Shown here in pieces: positions 28,841 through 38,807 of a DNA stretch of 64,000 nt (its first letter is position 1; each line of letters starts with the position of its first letter). The notes below the pieces were generated by a model. The model did no database searches and was not told the origin of the DNA. It saw only the letters and a program-made list of their open reading frames with translations. Location of the stretch: the NCBI RefSeq assembly GCF_008692845.1, contig NZ_VXJW01000004.1, positions 62,001-126,000 on the forward strand. The letters are read 5' to 3'. Source of the DNA: Salmonella enterica subsp. arizonae (lineage in GTDB: Bacteria; Pseudomonadota; Gammaproteobacteria; Enterobacterales; Enterobacteriaceae). A program made the position numbers and the translations under genes.

Positions 28841-31800
28841 TTATTTAGCGTCGTCATTAACGCCAATAATTCCCATGGCGCCAGAAACCAAGCGTGTATG
28901 TTTATTTGAATGCGTATCCATTTCGCTGATTATTCCATCGTCCAGATAATACAGCGCAGTATTTTTACCCTGATTAGAGATTTGCTTTATAATTTTATTA
29001 TCTGAATCATAGCCATAATAACTTTCCTCATCATCACTCAATACCTGGACTAATCGTCCAGTACTATCATAATGTAGGGTCCGACCCGCTTCATCTTTTG
29101 TCATTCGTCCGTTATGGTCATACTCCAGCTTATAGCTGGCTGGATAATGGCTATGTAACGAATGCGTTACCGTGATAAGTTGGCAAGGATCGTCTGGATT
29201 CGTAAATTCATATATTGCGGTATCTTTCAATCCTCCAACTAGCGTCGTAACACAGCAGGTAATATTATTATAATCATCTAAAGTGAAATCTTGTTGCGCA
29301 ATAGCATTATTATACGCATCGACTACAGGAGATGAACCTTCACAGTAATAATGTATCAGGCGATTACATTCGTCATATTCAAAATTTTCAGTACGAATTA
29401 CATTTAAGCCAACAGCAGTTACACGCGTTTTTAACTGATTGTTTGGATAATAATTCTGGGTGATTTTCATTACCTCGCCGGAAGATGAAGTTATTTTCCG
29501 GGTATGTTCACGGCTGAAATCATCCAGTCCAAGCTCAATAATAATTTCATCTGAATAGCCTGTAGATTTTTGGTAATACAGTCTACCAACATCATCATAG
29601 CGCACGGTAGAAGTAACATCTGGGTCAGTTTTAGTTAAATAGCGACCATAATTATCGTAAGCAATATTAACGATATTATTGGAGATATCCCTGTAAGTCA
29701 TAGTCATACCCATTAATGACCATGATCGCTCCATTTCAACCATCGGTATATCACTATCTGTTATTTTCTCTGATTTAGCCAGGCCAGAGGGATAATATTT
29801 GAATTGCGTTGAACGACTTCCCGTTTCAGAACTTTCCAATAAAGCACCTGTAATATTATCGTAGGAGAAGGATTGCATAAAATCGGGGCCCACAATGGTA
29901 TCAGGTACGCTATGAAGCTCAGGGATCCACGTATGAGTAATCCTTTGGCCCATCGCATCCATGGTGGTATCTGGCGTGTCATTTGCCCCAGTATAGGTCG
30001 CGCTACTGACACGCCCACCAGAGGATATTGCCGTCAGACGTCCTAAGCCATCATAAGTTTGGCTACCCACCTGTACACCATTTAACGCAATGGTGACTGG
30101 ATAATTTTCAGGAGTGTATGAAGCGTAGGTCCACTCAATTAGAGCTTTATTAGGCAGTCGCTTAGACAGCATGCGATCAAACTCATCGTAGGTTAACGCC
30201 GTAACATATCCAGATGTATCGATGAATTTACGAAGGCGCCCTAAACCATCGTACTCAGACCGAGTAATAGCATAATCCGTATCGTTTTTATCGCGAATAA
30301 TTTGCCTGATAGCATTTCCCTGGACATCATATTCAGTTTTCGTTGACCCCAGCACTAATTTACCATTTTCTGATCTTGTCTGACTAATATCACAACGACG
30401 TACAGGATCGTGGCTATCAATGTCCTGACGGCCATAAGATAAAGTTGTTAAATAATTCCCCCCCCAATTATCGTAGCTATATTGTGTAGTGACAGAGTAT
30501 TCGTTCAACTCCTTATGTACATCTCTGGAATAATCTTTATTAATTTCGCTATGCTTACGCCCACGATCATCCCACTTAATAGATTTTACTTCATAAAATG
30601 CATCAGGTTGATCGAAGTCAGCAGCATTTTTAAACTCAGAATAAATTCTGCCCGCGCCATCAAAAAAATAAACCTCAATCATACCGGTGTTTAAATTCTT
30701 TATCTGAGTAGATATTTCCGTAATCTCGCCATTATCATTTTTGAGTAAATTATAAGTAAATTCTTTTATGTTTTCATATTTCGATTGAGGATTACATATA
30801 ATTCTAGTGATACGCCCTAGTGAGTCATAGAAAAATTTCTCCTGATTACCCGCTCTGTTCGTATAGGATTGCATCCTTCCCGTATAAGCAGAGCGAATAA
30901 CCGTTGTTGATGCTTTTAAATTATCATATGTCGTCAGCGTTTCCGAGCATGTTGTGCTAGTATTAGTATATGACCAGGCAAAAGTATTCGTTTTAGTAAA
31001 ACTTTTTCCATTGACATCAAAAACACTAATTGCATTTTTTCTCTTACGGCCGAAATGAATTGACTTCTTATCCGTAAAATACTCTGATTTTTGCTGCATC
31101 AGAATATGAATTCTATCACCGATGATATCACTGCTTTTTAGCGTCTCCATGTCGGGAATAATGGCATAGGTGACCGGCATATCTTCCAGGACCTCAGAAG
31201 ATTGGTAGCGATAAAGCTGCGTTCGAACCGGAACATCTTCATAATCGTGAAGAATAGGTGGCGTAGTCGTTTTACTTTTCAGCCAGTGGGTAAATCCCCA
31301 GGGATCTGCGGGACAACCGCTCTGACCATCTATACTATCTTCTTCCCCTTGGGCCGGATAATAACTGGATGAAATAACAGTACTTTCGTTAGTGACTTCA
31401 CCACGTTCATCACAAAGCGAAATTTGTCGACATAAATTTCCAAAGGTGTCGTATTCAAACCCAGTCCGTTGAGTAAAGGATTCTTTAGCCCGGTTAATCC
31501 AAGTTTCGGTTTGTATTCTTGGTGATTGGAATTGTGCAGGGAGATCGTTATATGGCTTATAAGGATAGTCATCAACATAGTATTTGACTTCAATCAGGTG
31601 AGTCGTATCACCTTCAGTCGTCTTAACTGACTTCTGCAAATGAAAATTATTATAAGTATAAACAGTTCTGATTTCGCTATTACCATCAGTTGCAGGCTGA
31701 GTAACGATAGTCTGGTAAGTATACTTAGGATCGAAAATATCATACATGAAGTCACTGTCAGGTGACCAACCGCTACCTAAATTATAATCATAACCCAGGT

Positions 31801-32737
31801 AATTTTTAAAAGGGCTGGCAGCGTCGTTGTTGCTATCAGTAGCAAAATAATTTGTAATCATATCTCGCTGTCCCAGACCCGGGGACACAATGAGCTGTGT
31901 CACTGCCGGGAGTGGAGATAAATTTGCAGCCTGAGGAAAGTGGATTAATCCTTTCTTCTGACCATAGTTATAGATTGCTCTTTTAATCAACCCCGTAGGG
32001 GTTTTAACCTTAACGAGCGTTTGAACGCCGTCCCCCATTCCCACGTCCTGATAATACAATTCCCATGGGAATTGGCGCCCGAGCAGGGTATGGGTAATTT
32101 TTGTAAGATAATTATTCGTTGTATACAGTATAACTGTAAATGTCTCTGCAGTATCAGGATAGAGTGTTATTTCCGTACTGCCATTACCAGTTGGGTAAAA
32201 AAGCGAACACAAAGTAGTATTGCTATCGTCAGTAATCGAAGAAAGGACAAAACCTGAGTTTGAATTTTTCCAGTGAAGAGTGAGAGAGTGCCCTAGCGCA
32301 GAAACAATTTTTACTGGAAAAAAAATACCATTTTGTAAATGGTCCTTAAGATAAGTAATATTACCATTTTTATCAACTACTTGATATTCATACATGGTCT
32401 TTTTTTTAAAAATGACAGAGGGGATTTTTTGCTGGAGCAAGATCGGCTGAGAGCCATTATCCCTGACTTTATAACTTTCTCCGCTACTTAGTACAAGACT
32501 ACCATTAGGTTTATCATAGACTGTAAAGCCATAGCTAAAACCGTTCCCGATTGCCCAAGCGTTGCTTATGTCTGAGTTATTATAATTTAGGGCTATTTCC
32601 AGCTCCGGCCCCATGCCTTGATTACCATTTAACGTAGCAAGGGTAAAGTTAAAACCAAATGCGCGTGTACGGGTATCAACATCTGCCGTTCCATGGCTCG
32701 TGAAATTAGGCGTTTGGGTATAGTAATGCTTGTTCAT
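28841..32737 (-). CDS. RHS/YD-repeat shell protein
   Basis: This 1298-aa protein consists largely of YD repeats, such as FFYDSLGRITRI, SEYDGLGRLRKFID, LTYDEFDRMLSKRLP and LEYDHNGRMTKDEAGRTLHYD. Such repeats build the hollow cocoon that encloses the toxin in RHS and Tc BC proteins. It has no signal peptide, PAAR domain or VgrG part. It ends at RLVSGAMGIIGVNDDAK, where conventional RHS proteins continue into the core; here the core and C-terminal domain are a separate gene. Base composition is far more AT-rich than the backbone, which points to transfer. It is the second gene of a leftward three-gene operon. Secretion route and target are unknown. Confidence 0.85.
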   Translation of the reverse strand: MNKHYYTQTPNFTSHGTADVDTRTRAFGFNFTLATLNGNQGMGPELEIALNYNNSDISNAWAIGNGFSYGFTVYDKPNGSLVLSSGESYKVRDNGSQPILLQQKIPSVIFKKKTMYEYQVVDKNGNITYLKDHLQNGIFFPVKIVSALGHSLTLHWKNSNSGFVLSSITDDSNTTLCSLFYPTGNGSTEITLYPDTAETFTVILYTTNNYLTKITHTLLGRQFPWELYYQDVGMGDGVQTLVKVKTPTGLIKRAIYNYGQKKGLIHFPQAANLSPLPAVTQLIVSPGLGQRDMITNYFATDSNNDAASPFKNYLGYDYNLGSGWSPDSDFMYDIFDPKYTYQTIVTQPATDGNSEIRTVYTYNNFHLQKSVKTTEGDTTHLIEVKYYVDDYPYKPYNDLPAQFQSPRIQTETWINRAKESFTQRTGFEYDTFGNLCRQISLCDERGEVTNESTVISSSYYPAQGEEDSIDGQSGCPADPWGFTHWLKSKTTTPPILHDYEDVPVRTQLYRYQSSEVLEDMPVTYAIIPDMETLKSSDIIGDRIHILMQQKSEYFTDKKSIHFGRKRKNAISVFDVNGKSFTKTNTFAWSYTNTSTTCSETLTTYDNLKASTTVIRSAYTGRMQSYTNRAGNQEKFFYDSLGRITRIICNPQSKYENIKEFTYNLLKNDNGEITEISTQIKNLNTGMIEVYFFDGAGRIYSEFKNAADFDQPDAFYEVKSIKWDDRGRKHSEINKDYSRDVHKELNEYSVTTQYSYDNWGGNYLTTLSYGRQDIDSHDPVRRCDISQTRSENGKLVLGSTKTEYDVQGNAIRQIIRDKNDTDYAITRSEYDGLGRLRKFIDTSGYVTALTYDEFDRMLSKRLPNKALIEWTYASYTPENYPVTIALNGVQVGSQTYDGLGRLTAISSGGRVSSATYTGANDTPDTTMDAMGQRITHTWIPELHSVPDTIVGPDFMQSFSYDNITGALLESSETGSRSTQFKYYPSGLAKSEKITDSDIPMVEMERSWSLMGMTMTYRDISNNIVNIAYDNYGRYLTKTDPDVTSTVRYDDVGRLYYQKSTGYSDEIIIELGLDDFSREHTRKITSSSGEVMKITQNYYPNNQLKTRVTAVGLNVIRTENFEYDECNRLIHYYCEGSSPVVDAYNNAIAQQDFTLDDYNNITCCVTTLVGGLKDTAIYEFTNPDDPCQLITVTHSLHSHYPASYKLEYDHNGRMTKDEAGRTLHYDSTGRLVQVLSDDEESYYGYDSDNKIIKQISNQGKNTALYYLDDGIISEMDTHSNKHTRLVSGAMGIIGVNDDAK

Positions 32738-32755
32738 ATTATTCCTTAAATAAAA

Positions 32756-32779
32756 CCGGAATCTATTAATAGATTCCGG
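32756..32779. terminator. 24-bp palindrome before the RHS shell gene
   Basis: The half CCGGAATCTATT is followed exactly by its complement, and on the transcribed (minus) strand the stem is followed by TTTTATTT. It looks like an intrinsic terminator or attenuator placed between the first gene of the operon and the shell gene, which would lower shell expression relative to the first gene. Confidence 0.7.
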
Positions 32780-32805
32780 ATAGGCTAACTTTTAATTAAA
32801 AGAGA

Positions 32806-33861
32806 TTAACTTACGCCGTTTAACACTGGAATAAGCTTATGATCATCGACATATTTATAATGAAGATCAATGATAATTTTATTGCCAAACTGATCGTGAA
32901 GAGTAAGTCCCCCTGTTAAAGGTGAGTGACCAGTAATAGCATCGTGGCGATTTATATCAACTTGAGCGGCAAGTAAGGCAATCTCATGAGGACGCTGATT
33001 ATAATCATAACGCACACAGATAGTATCAACATTGCCTATATCATATTTATATACATCGGAAATTGTCTTTTCACCTAAACCGTGTATAAATGCCGGACAA
33101 AAGACGCTGGCAGTATACATCCACATAGGCGCCTGGCTTTGATCGTATCCATAGGCAAGATTCTGGATACTACCATAGACACCCTGCTGGGGGCCGTAGT
33201 TCAAATCCACAATGTGGAAATAGCTGTCAGCTATAGTTAAATGATAAAGATAAAGCGTGGCATCATCCAGTTTATAGCCTTTATAATCTGAAAATACATG
33301 GTGGGGAGAAACAGAGTCTTTTTCTAGCGTTACTGTAGTTTTACCCGAACCTTTTAAACCATATTCTTTTTCAGCAAACATGGTAACTTTTACATAATCT
33401 TTGATTGAATAATCACCCTGGCTTGACATATCATAGATAAAGGAACCATCACTATTTTTATAGCTAATTTTCGCTGAAACCTCTTCTGAACTAACATTTG
33501 GGTTGATAGTCTTGTTGCTAGATAAGTAATATTTAAACTGATATTGGAAATTTGAGTTGTTAATTTTTTGTGCGTTAACATGACTGGGATCATAAACAGA
33601 AATATAATCGCCTGCATCCCCTTCAACTAAAAATTTCAGGGCATCCCCATCACTATTATCTATCAATGATATTGCGCTTTTAACTTCTTCCAGCGTAGGC
33701 CCCGCTTTAGATGTTTCATAGAGCGCTAACGATACACCAACAGTAATGAGTATCTGATGATTATCGTTTACAAACAGAAATGCCTCATCACCATCGCTTG
33801 AAGAGCATGATTCAGCCCAAATCTGAATTTTAGAAAGGCCTGCAACGTTTTCCCATGACAT
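32806..33861 (-). CDS. Unknown beta-rich protein, first gene of the RHS operon
   Basis: I do not recognise this 351-aa protein. It has many alternating hydrophobic and polar stretches with frequent Gly, Asp, Ser and Tyr, which suggest a beta-sandwich protein, and no membrane segments. The start at 33861 (MSWENVAGLSKIQIWAESC) was chosen because AAGGA lies 8 bases before it; an in-frame extension to 33969 encodes a hydrophobic leader but lacks a ribosome-binding site. Its place ahead of the shell and toxin-like genes in the same orientation suggests a partner in assembly, delivery or receptor binding. No sequence link to type VI or Tc components is visible to me. Confidence 0.7.
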   Translation of the reverse strand: MSWENVAGLSKIQIWAESCSSSDGDEAFLFVNDNHQILITVGVSLALYETSKAGPTLEEVKSAISLIDNSDGDALKFLVEGDAGDYISVYDPSHVNAQKINNSNFQYQFKYYLSSNKTINPNVSSEEVSAKISYKNSDGSFIYDMSSQGDYSIKDYVKVTMFAEKEYGLKGSGKTTVTLEKDSVSPHHVFSDYKGYKLDDATLYLYHLTIADSYFHIVDLNYGPQQGVYGSIQNLAYGYDQSQAPMWMYTASVFCPAFIHGLGEKTISDVYKYDIGNVDTICVRYDYNQRPHEIALLAAQVDINRHDAITGHSPLTGGLTLHDQFGNKIIIDLHYKYVDDHKLIPVLNGVS

Positions 33862-34218
33862 AAAATTATTCCTTTTTTCAGTTTGAAGAACTTTATTTGC
33901 GTTCCGACAAGAAAAATTATTCACCGCAACAAGACCTAAAGCAAATAAATAAAGTTTAAAAAAAATCATTTTTTTTTCATCGCGGTAGCATTGATAAATG
34001 ATTATTTTTATTTATCTTTTTGCTATTTGATATGATAATCTAATTATCTTTAGTGACTTTGATGATTAGTGTAAAAAATATAAATGAGGCGTGTGTAAGA
34101 TAGATTATCCAGGAGGGAAGCTCAAATGTTTGATGGCGTGAGCTCTTCACGGGAAACAGTGCCAGGCTAAACGGGAATACCCAGTCTTTTCTCCACGTTA
34201 CCGGGAGGTATATCCGCT
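33862..34218. promoter_or_regulatory. AT-rich upstream region of the RHS operon
   Basis: This 357-base stretch is strongly AT-rich on the side next to the operon and probably contains its promoter and H-NS-binding sequence, by analogy with other acquired Salmonella genes. I could not single out a promoter. Toward 34219 it merges into the sequence upstream of an IS3-type remnant. Confidence 0.4.
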
Positions 34219-34551
34219 ATGAAAAAGACCGGCTATACCAAAGAACCGATAGCGTTTGTACTGAAACAGGCCGAAACTTGGCCCCCTCGTCGGGGAAGTC
34301 TGCAGACGAAGCAGCATAATCTGCGCGGGAATAAGTGTGCCAGAGGCAACTGCTATGATATCTCCTGCGCAGAAAGGTGCTTTCACTCGCTGAGGGTAGA
34401 AGGCCTCCACGGAGAGCACTTTGCCAGCCGCGAAATAATGCGGGTCACGGTATTCAACAATTATATCGGATGTAATTACAATCGCTGGCGATGCCAGAGT
34501 GCCTGTGGTGATCTTAGTCCGGAACAGTTTGAAAACCAGAACCCCGCTTAG
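34219..34551 (+). mobile_element. IS3-family remnant: orfA start joined to orfB end
   Basis: An open frame of 110 codons begins [19 protein letters not shown], like the start of an IS3-family OrfA (MKKxRxTEEQIAFALKQAE). It ends [46 protein letters not shown], like the last 75 residues of the OrfB integrase, including the Glu of the DDE triad. The middle of both genes, including both catalytic Asp residues, is gone. It cannot encode an active transposase. Confidence 0.8.
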
Positions 34552-34567
34552 GGCTGTGTCCACGTCA

Positions 34568-34996
<429 letters not shown>

Positions 34997-35059
34997 TTAC
35001 ATAGACTCCTGATATTTATATTTTGGGATACTACATTAAAAAATAGTATTAACCTACTT

Positions 35060-36385
35060 TTAAATCAGATGCATTTTTTTTGCATCTACTCTAAGTTGTT
35101 GACGAAAATTGGGATGCGCCAATTCAATGATCCTGAGTGCACGCTCAGTTGAAGAGAGCCCCTTCAAGTTTACGGCGCCAAATTCAGTAACTACCCAGTG
35201 TGTATCAGTCCGCGGAGTTGTTACAGGTCCCTCAAGGCGGGGAACAATACGAGAAATAGTATCATTCGCAGCCGTTGAGCGTGTCGTAATAATGGAGCGG
35301 CCACCTTTAGACGCATATGCGCCTCTGACAAAATCCAATTGCCCTCCTGAAGCGCTGTACTGATGCCCAAACAAATGTTCAGAGTTGCAGGCACCGGTGA
35401 GATCGATTTGTAAGGTGGCATTGATGGAGACAACATTCTCATTTTGCGCAATGATCCTCGGATCGTTAACATAATCGACAGGCCGACTAAAAAAAGAGGG
35501 GTTATCATTGAGATAGTCATACATATCCTTTTGGCCCATAGCAAAAGTAAAAACAGACATTCCCCTGTCAATATTTTTACGCTGGTTGGTGACGACGCCT
35601 TGTTGAATCAAACTTACCAGTCCCGGATTCAGTGCCTCTGTATGTACCCCCAGATCATTATGTTCCTTGAGCGCGTTACAGATGAGCTCCGGTAATGCGC
35701 CGACCCCCATCTGGAGACAAGCGCCATCTGGCACGAGAGAAGCGATAATCTGACTGATAGCAATATCCTCAGCTACGGCGGTACGTACTGGTAGTTCAAT
35801 TAAAGGCTCATGGTTTTCAACGATGGCGTCAACTTCTGAAATATGGATTACAGCACCTTCGCCATAAACACGCGGCATATATTGGTTAACTTCGACAATA
35901 AGCTTTTTAGCTGACCTCGCAACCCGAGTAGAATAGTCGTTACCCGTTCCGAAAGTAAAATACCCGTATTTATCCATGGGGGACACGGTGTGAATAAAAG
36001 TATCAATACCAATATCATCTGCCAGTAATCGCGGTGCCTGATGAAAATTTGAAGGAACATAGTTAACTATTTTGCGCCCGGCCCTCTCAATCCCCTGACG
36101 TATTAAATCCCGCTCGATACCAGTAATAAACATACTGTAGAGATGAATATAGTCACTTAACTCATAACGGAAAATGGTATCCCCAGCAATTTTGGCTGTT
36201 TCGTAACAGTAAACCCGCAGATCGTTGACTTCTCCCCTTTCCGCTCGCTTTGCCAGCGCATTCAGCAAAGCTGGCGGCTCTGCTGCAAACATTCCCATAG
36301 AGAGGTGACTGCCAGAGGTAATTAAAGTAACCGCCTCGTCAGGCGTCACGCATTTTTCGGCATACGCTGCATTAACATTCATCAT
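35060..36385 (-). CDS. ripA: Itaconate CoA-transferase RipA
   Basis: RipA transfers CoA to itaconate, the antimicrobial acid made by macrophages, as the first step of its breakdown. The 441-aa protein belongs to the acetyl-CoA hydrolase/transferase (Cat1) family. Conserved parts include NYVPSNFHQAP, the likely catalytic Glu in KKLIVEVNQYMPRVYGEG, and GVGALPELICNAL. Identity as RipA rests on its place in the divergent ripR-ripCBA arrangement known from Salmonella and Yersinia. It is the third gene of the operon, 24 bases after ripB. No lesions are visible. Confidence 0.9.
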   Translation of the reverse strand: MMNVNAAYAEKCVTPDEAVTLITSGSHLSMGMFAAEPPALLNALAKRAERGEVNDLRVYCYETAKIAGDTIFRYELSDYIHLYSMFITGIERDLIRQGIERAGRKIVNYVPSNFHQAPRLLADDIGIDTFIHTVSPMDKYGYFTFGTGNDYSTRVARSAKKLIVEVNQYMPRVYGEGAVIHISEVDAIVENHEPLIELPVRTAVAEDIAISQIIASLVPDGACLQMGVGALPELICNALKEHNDLGVHTEALNPGLVSLIQQGVVTNQRKNIDRGMSVFTFAMGQKDMYDYLNDNPSFFSRPVDYVNDPRIIAQNENVVSINATLQIDLTGACNSEHLFGHQYSASGGQLDFVRGAYASKGGRSIITTRSTAANDTISRIVPRLEGPVTTPRTDTHWVVTEFGAVNLKGLSSTERALRIIELAHPNFRQQLRVDAKKMHLI

Positions 36386-36409
36386 AACTCTAAACCTCAG
36401 TGCGATTTC

Positions 36410-36937
36410 TCAATAAGCAGCGTCTTCTTCAGGCGAGCATCCACGGCAATAAACTAACATTGTTCGTTCGAAGTGCATGACCTCTACGCCATCCTGGTTA
36501 ATACCACACGTCCGAACAGTAACGATGCCTTGTCCCGGACGGCTATTTGACAGGCGTTTGCCGAGTACTGTGCTTTCAGCATAAAGAGTATCCCCTGCGA
36601 AAACCGGATGGACGGCTTGTACCTTATCCCAGCCAAGATTAGCCACGACTTTGGCACTGACGGTACGCACGCTCATACCGGTTAGAAGCGCCAGAGTGAA
36701 CGTTGAATCAACCAGTAACTTTTTCCATTCCGTTTTACTGGCGTAAGCTGCATCGAAATGGACCGGCTGTACATTAAGAGTAAGCAGGGTGAACCACACA
36801 TTATCGGCGTCTAGTACCGTACGACCGGGACGATGTTCAAAAACATCACCGGGATAAAAATCCTCCCAGTAAAGACCCGAAATTTCTCGGTAGCGCCCCT
36901 CGCTAATGGCTTTATAAGCAGGTAATAACGTTTTCAT
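36410..36937 (-). CDS. ripB: Itaconyl-CoA hydratase RipB (MaoC family)
   Basis: RipB adds water to itaconyl-CoA to give citramalyl-CoA. The 175-aa protein has a MaoC-type hot-dog fold; visible family features are YWEDFYPGDVFEHRPGRTVL and the hydratase region HPVFAGDTLYAESTVLGKRLS. The ATG at 36937 was chosen because it is preceded by GAGAAACTGATT; an in-frame TTG at 36964 that overlaps the ripC stop is less likely. The gene lies between ripC and ripA and should be cotranscribed with both. Confidence 0.88.
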   Translation of the reverse strand: MKTLLPAYKAISEGRYREISGLYWEDFYPGDVFEHRPGRTVLDADNVWFTLLTLNVQPVHFDAAYASKTEWKKLLVDSTFTLALLTGMSVRTVSAKVVANLGWDKVQAVHPVFAGDTLYAESTVLGKRLSNSRPGQGIVTVRTCGINQDGVEVMHFERTMLVYCRGCSPEEDAAY

Positions 36938-36960
36938 AATCAGTTTCTCTATTAATGAAA

Positions 36961-37803
36961 TCAAGAAAAGATTCCTGCCCGGGCGAGTAATTGCCGGGCA
37001 TGACGGGCTACGGCTTCATCTATCATCATGCCGTTAACGATCCCGACGCCTTTGCTATTCTCTGTCAGTACTTCACGAGCATGATTAATTTCTGCTGCTG
37101 TAGGGGTAAAGGCTGTGTTGATTGCGCTAATCTGAGCGGGATGAATAGCCGATTTTGCAGAAAAACCGAAGCTGAGCGCCTGCAGAGTTTCATCATTCAG
37201 ACCTGAAAAATCGCCTACCTTAAAGAAGGGAGCATCTATTGCAAGAAGCCCCTTCATAGCACAGGCGGCCACTATCCTGGCCCGAACAAGAGCAAGAGGC
37301 TCCCAGGCGAGTGTGGCACCAATATCGGCCGCCATATCTGCGGCGCCAAACATCAACCCGCAGAGTCTGGGGGTGGCGCCCGCAATAGATTCTACGGCAT
37401 TAAGCCCGGCAACTGACTCAATAATGCCGATAAGGCGAGTATCAGAACCAGCCATCATGATAAGACTATCAAGTATCTGCAGGTGTGCTGCTGACTCTGT
37501 TTTCGGAAGAATAATGTAATCAGGAAAAAGACGGCATTCCAGTAACATATGCAGGTCTTCAATGCCAGCATGAGTATTCATTCCATTAATTCTTAATGCT
37601 ATTTTTCGCGATGAATTTGGTCTGGATAAAAGGAACTGCATCGCGTTTTTCCGGGCCTGCGCCTTGTCATTCGGGGCGACTGAATCTTCAAGATCGATAA
37701 TAGAAATGTCCGCCCCGCTTTCAGCTGCTTTAATGAAACGTTCGGGTCGAATTGCTGGAGTAAAAAGCCAGCTACGTGTCTGAGTATTAGGAATATTGGA
37801 CAT
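36961..37803 (-). CDS. ripC: Citramalyl-CoA lyase RipC (CitE family)
   Basis: RipC splits citramalyl-CoA into acetyl-CoA and pyruvate, completing itaconate breakdown. The 280-aa protein has the CitE/HpcH aldolase fold. Typical residues are RSWLFTPAIRPERFIKA, the Asp-rich SIIDLEDSVAPNDKAQAR, LRINGMNTHAGIEDL, and the metal-binding region GLMFGAADMAADIG. It is the first gene after the divergent promoter shared with ripR, with GGAGGTGCAAT before its ATG. Confidence 0.9.
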   Translation of the reverse strand: MSNIPNTQTRSWLFTPAIRPERFIKAAESGADISIIDLEDSVAPNDKAQARKNAMQFLLSRPNSSRKIALRINGMNTHAGIEDLHMLLECRLFPDYIILPKTESAAHLQILDSLIMMAGSDTRLIGIIESVAGLNAVESIAGATPRLCGLMFGAADMAADIGATLAWEPLALVRARIVAACAMKGLLAIDAPFFKVGDFSGLNDETLQALSFGFSAKSAIHPAQISAINTAFTPTAAEINHAREVLTENSKGVGIVNGMMIDEAVARHARQLLARAGIFS

Positions 37804-37887
37804 ATTGCACCTCCTAAAATCTCACTATGCGCTCGCCAGTCTCATTCGTCCAATATATGATAGTGACGTTCTTAATTGCTTTTGGAG
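37804..37887. promoter_or_regulatory. ripC-ripR divergent promoter region
   Basis: These 84 bases between diverging genes must hold both promoters and the RipR site. An interrupted inverted pair CACTAT (37824) and ATAGTG (37860) and the sequence TCATTCGTCCAATATATGA between them are the best operator candidates for a LysR-type protein. Assignment is by inspection only. Confidence 0.5.
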
Positions 37888-38772
37888 ATGAAGATGGAGC
37901 TGCGCCATATTCGCTATTTTCTTGCCGTCGCTGAAGAACGGCATTTCACGCGGGCTGCGACAAAATTAGGTATAGGTCAACCGCCGCTGAGCCAACAAAT
38001 TAAGGATCTGGAAAGAGAGCTGGGAGCGCAACTGTTCCGAAGAATGCCTCATGGAGCGGAATTAACCGAGGCAGGAAGAGCATTTTATGATGTTGTTAAA
38101 GAGATGCCTGTTACCGCGTCAAGAGCCGCGCTGGCGGCGCAGCGAGTTGCCCGGGGGGAATCGGGCGTGTTAAGGGTGGGTTTTACTGCCTCTGCGGCAT
38201 TTAATAGTGTGGTGCCTGGTGCAATCCGTACTTTCAAGCGGGCTTATCCTGACGTTCGTTTGCAGCTTGAGGAAGGAAATACAACCCGACTGGCTGATGG
38301 ATTGAATGAAGGATCGCTGGATGTTGCCTTTCTGAGACCCGATTTCAAAGGCAACGAACGTTTCCAGCTCAGGTTACTTTCTGAAGAGCCGATGGTTATT
38401 GTGCTGGCAGAAACGCATCCTGCGGCGGCATGTGACCAGATTGCACTCTCTACTCTCAAGGATGAGTTTTTTTTACTCTTCCCACGTGAAATCGGCCTGT
38501 CGCTTTATGACTCAGTGATCGGGGCCTGCGGTAAGGCGGGTTTTGAACCGAAAATTAGTCAATTTGTGCCACAAATTTCTTCAGTCATTAACCTTGTTTC
38601 GGCTGAAATGGGGGTATCAATGGTTCCAGATTCAATGAGACAGGTTAAGGTCAAGGGAGTAGTATACCGCCCCGTTGCTGACCAGATGCCCGTCGCAAAG
38701 CTGGCTCTGGCATACCGGCGCGGCGATACATCGCCAACGTTAAGAAACTTCATCCTGAAAGTCACTGGCTGA
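37888..38772 (+). CDS. ripR: LysR-family regulator of the rip operon
   Basis: This 294-aa LysR-type protein has an N-terminal winged helix (MELRHIRYFLAVAEERHFTRAATKLGIGQPPLSQQIKDLE) and a periplasmic-binding-protein-like effector domain. It is transcribed away from ripCBA, the usual layout for a LysR regulator of a catabolic operon. The Salmonella counterpart has been described as responsive to itaconate. The start may be the ATG at 37888 or the next one at 37894; the latter begins at the conserved MELRH. Confidence 0.9.
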   Translation: MKMELRHIRYFLAVAEERHFTRAATKLGIGQPPLSQQIKDLERELGAQLFRRMPHGAELTEAGRAFYDVVKEMPVTASRAALAAQRVARGESGVLRVGFTASAAFNSVVPGAIRTFKRAYPDVRLQLEEGNTTRLADGLNEGSLDVAFLRPDFKGNERFQLRLLSEEPMVIVLAETHPAAACDQIALSTLKDEFFLLFPREIGLSLYDSVIGACGKAGFEPKISQFVPQISSVINLVSAEMGVSMVPDSMRQVKVKGVVYRPVADQMPVAKLALAYRRGDTSPTLRNFILKVTG

Positions 38773-38807
38773 ATGCGGCTACGTGATATTTGCAATGTGA
38801 TCAATAA

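Noticed and set aside
27562..33861. Assignment of the RHS module as type VI or Tc toxin by name
   Set aside because: No PAAR, VgrG or TcA component is encoded with it. The hcp/tssE pair 15 kb away is incomplete. Naming a delivery system would be a guess.
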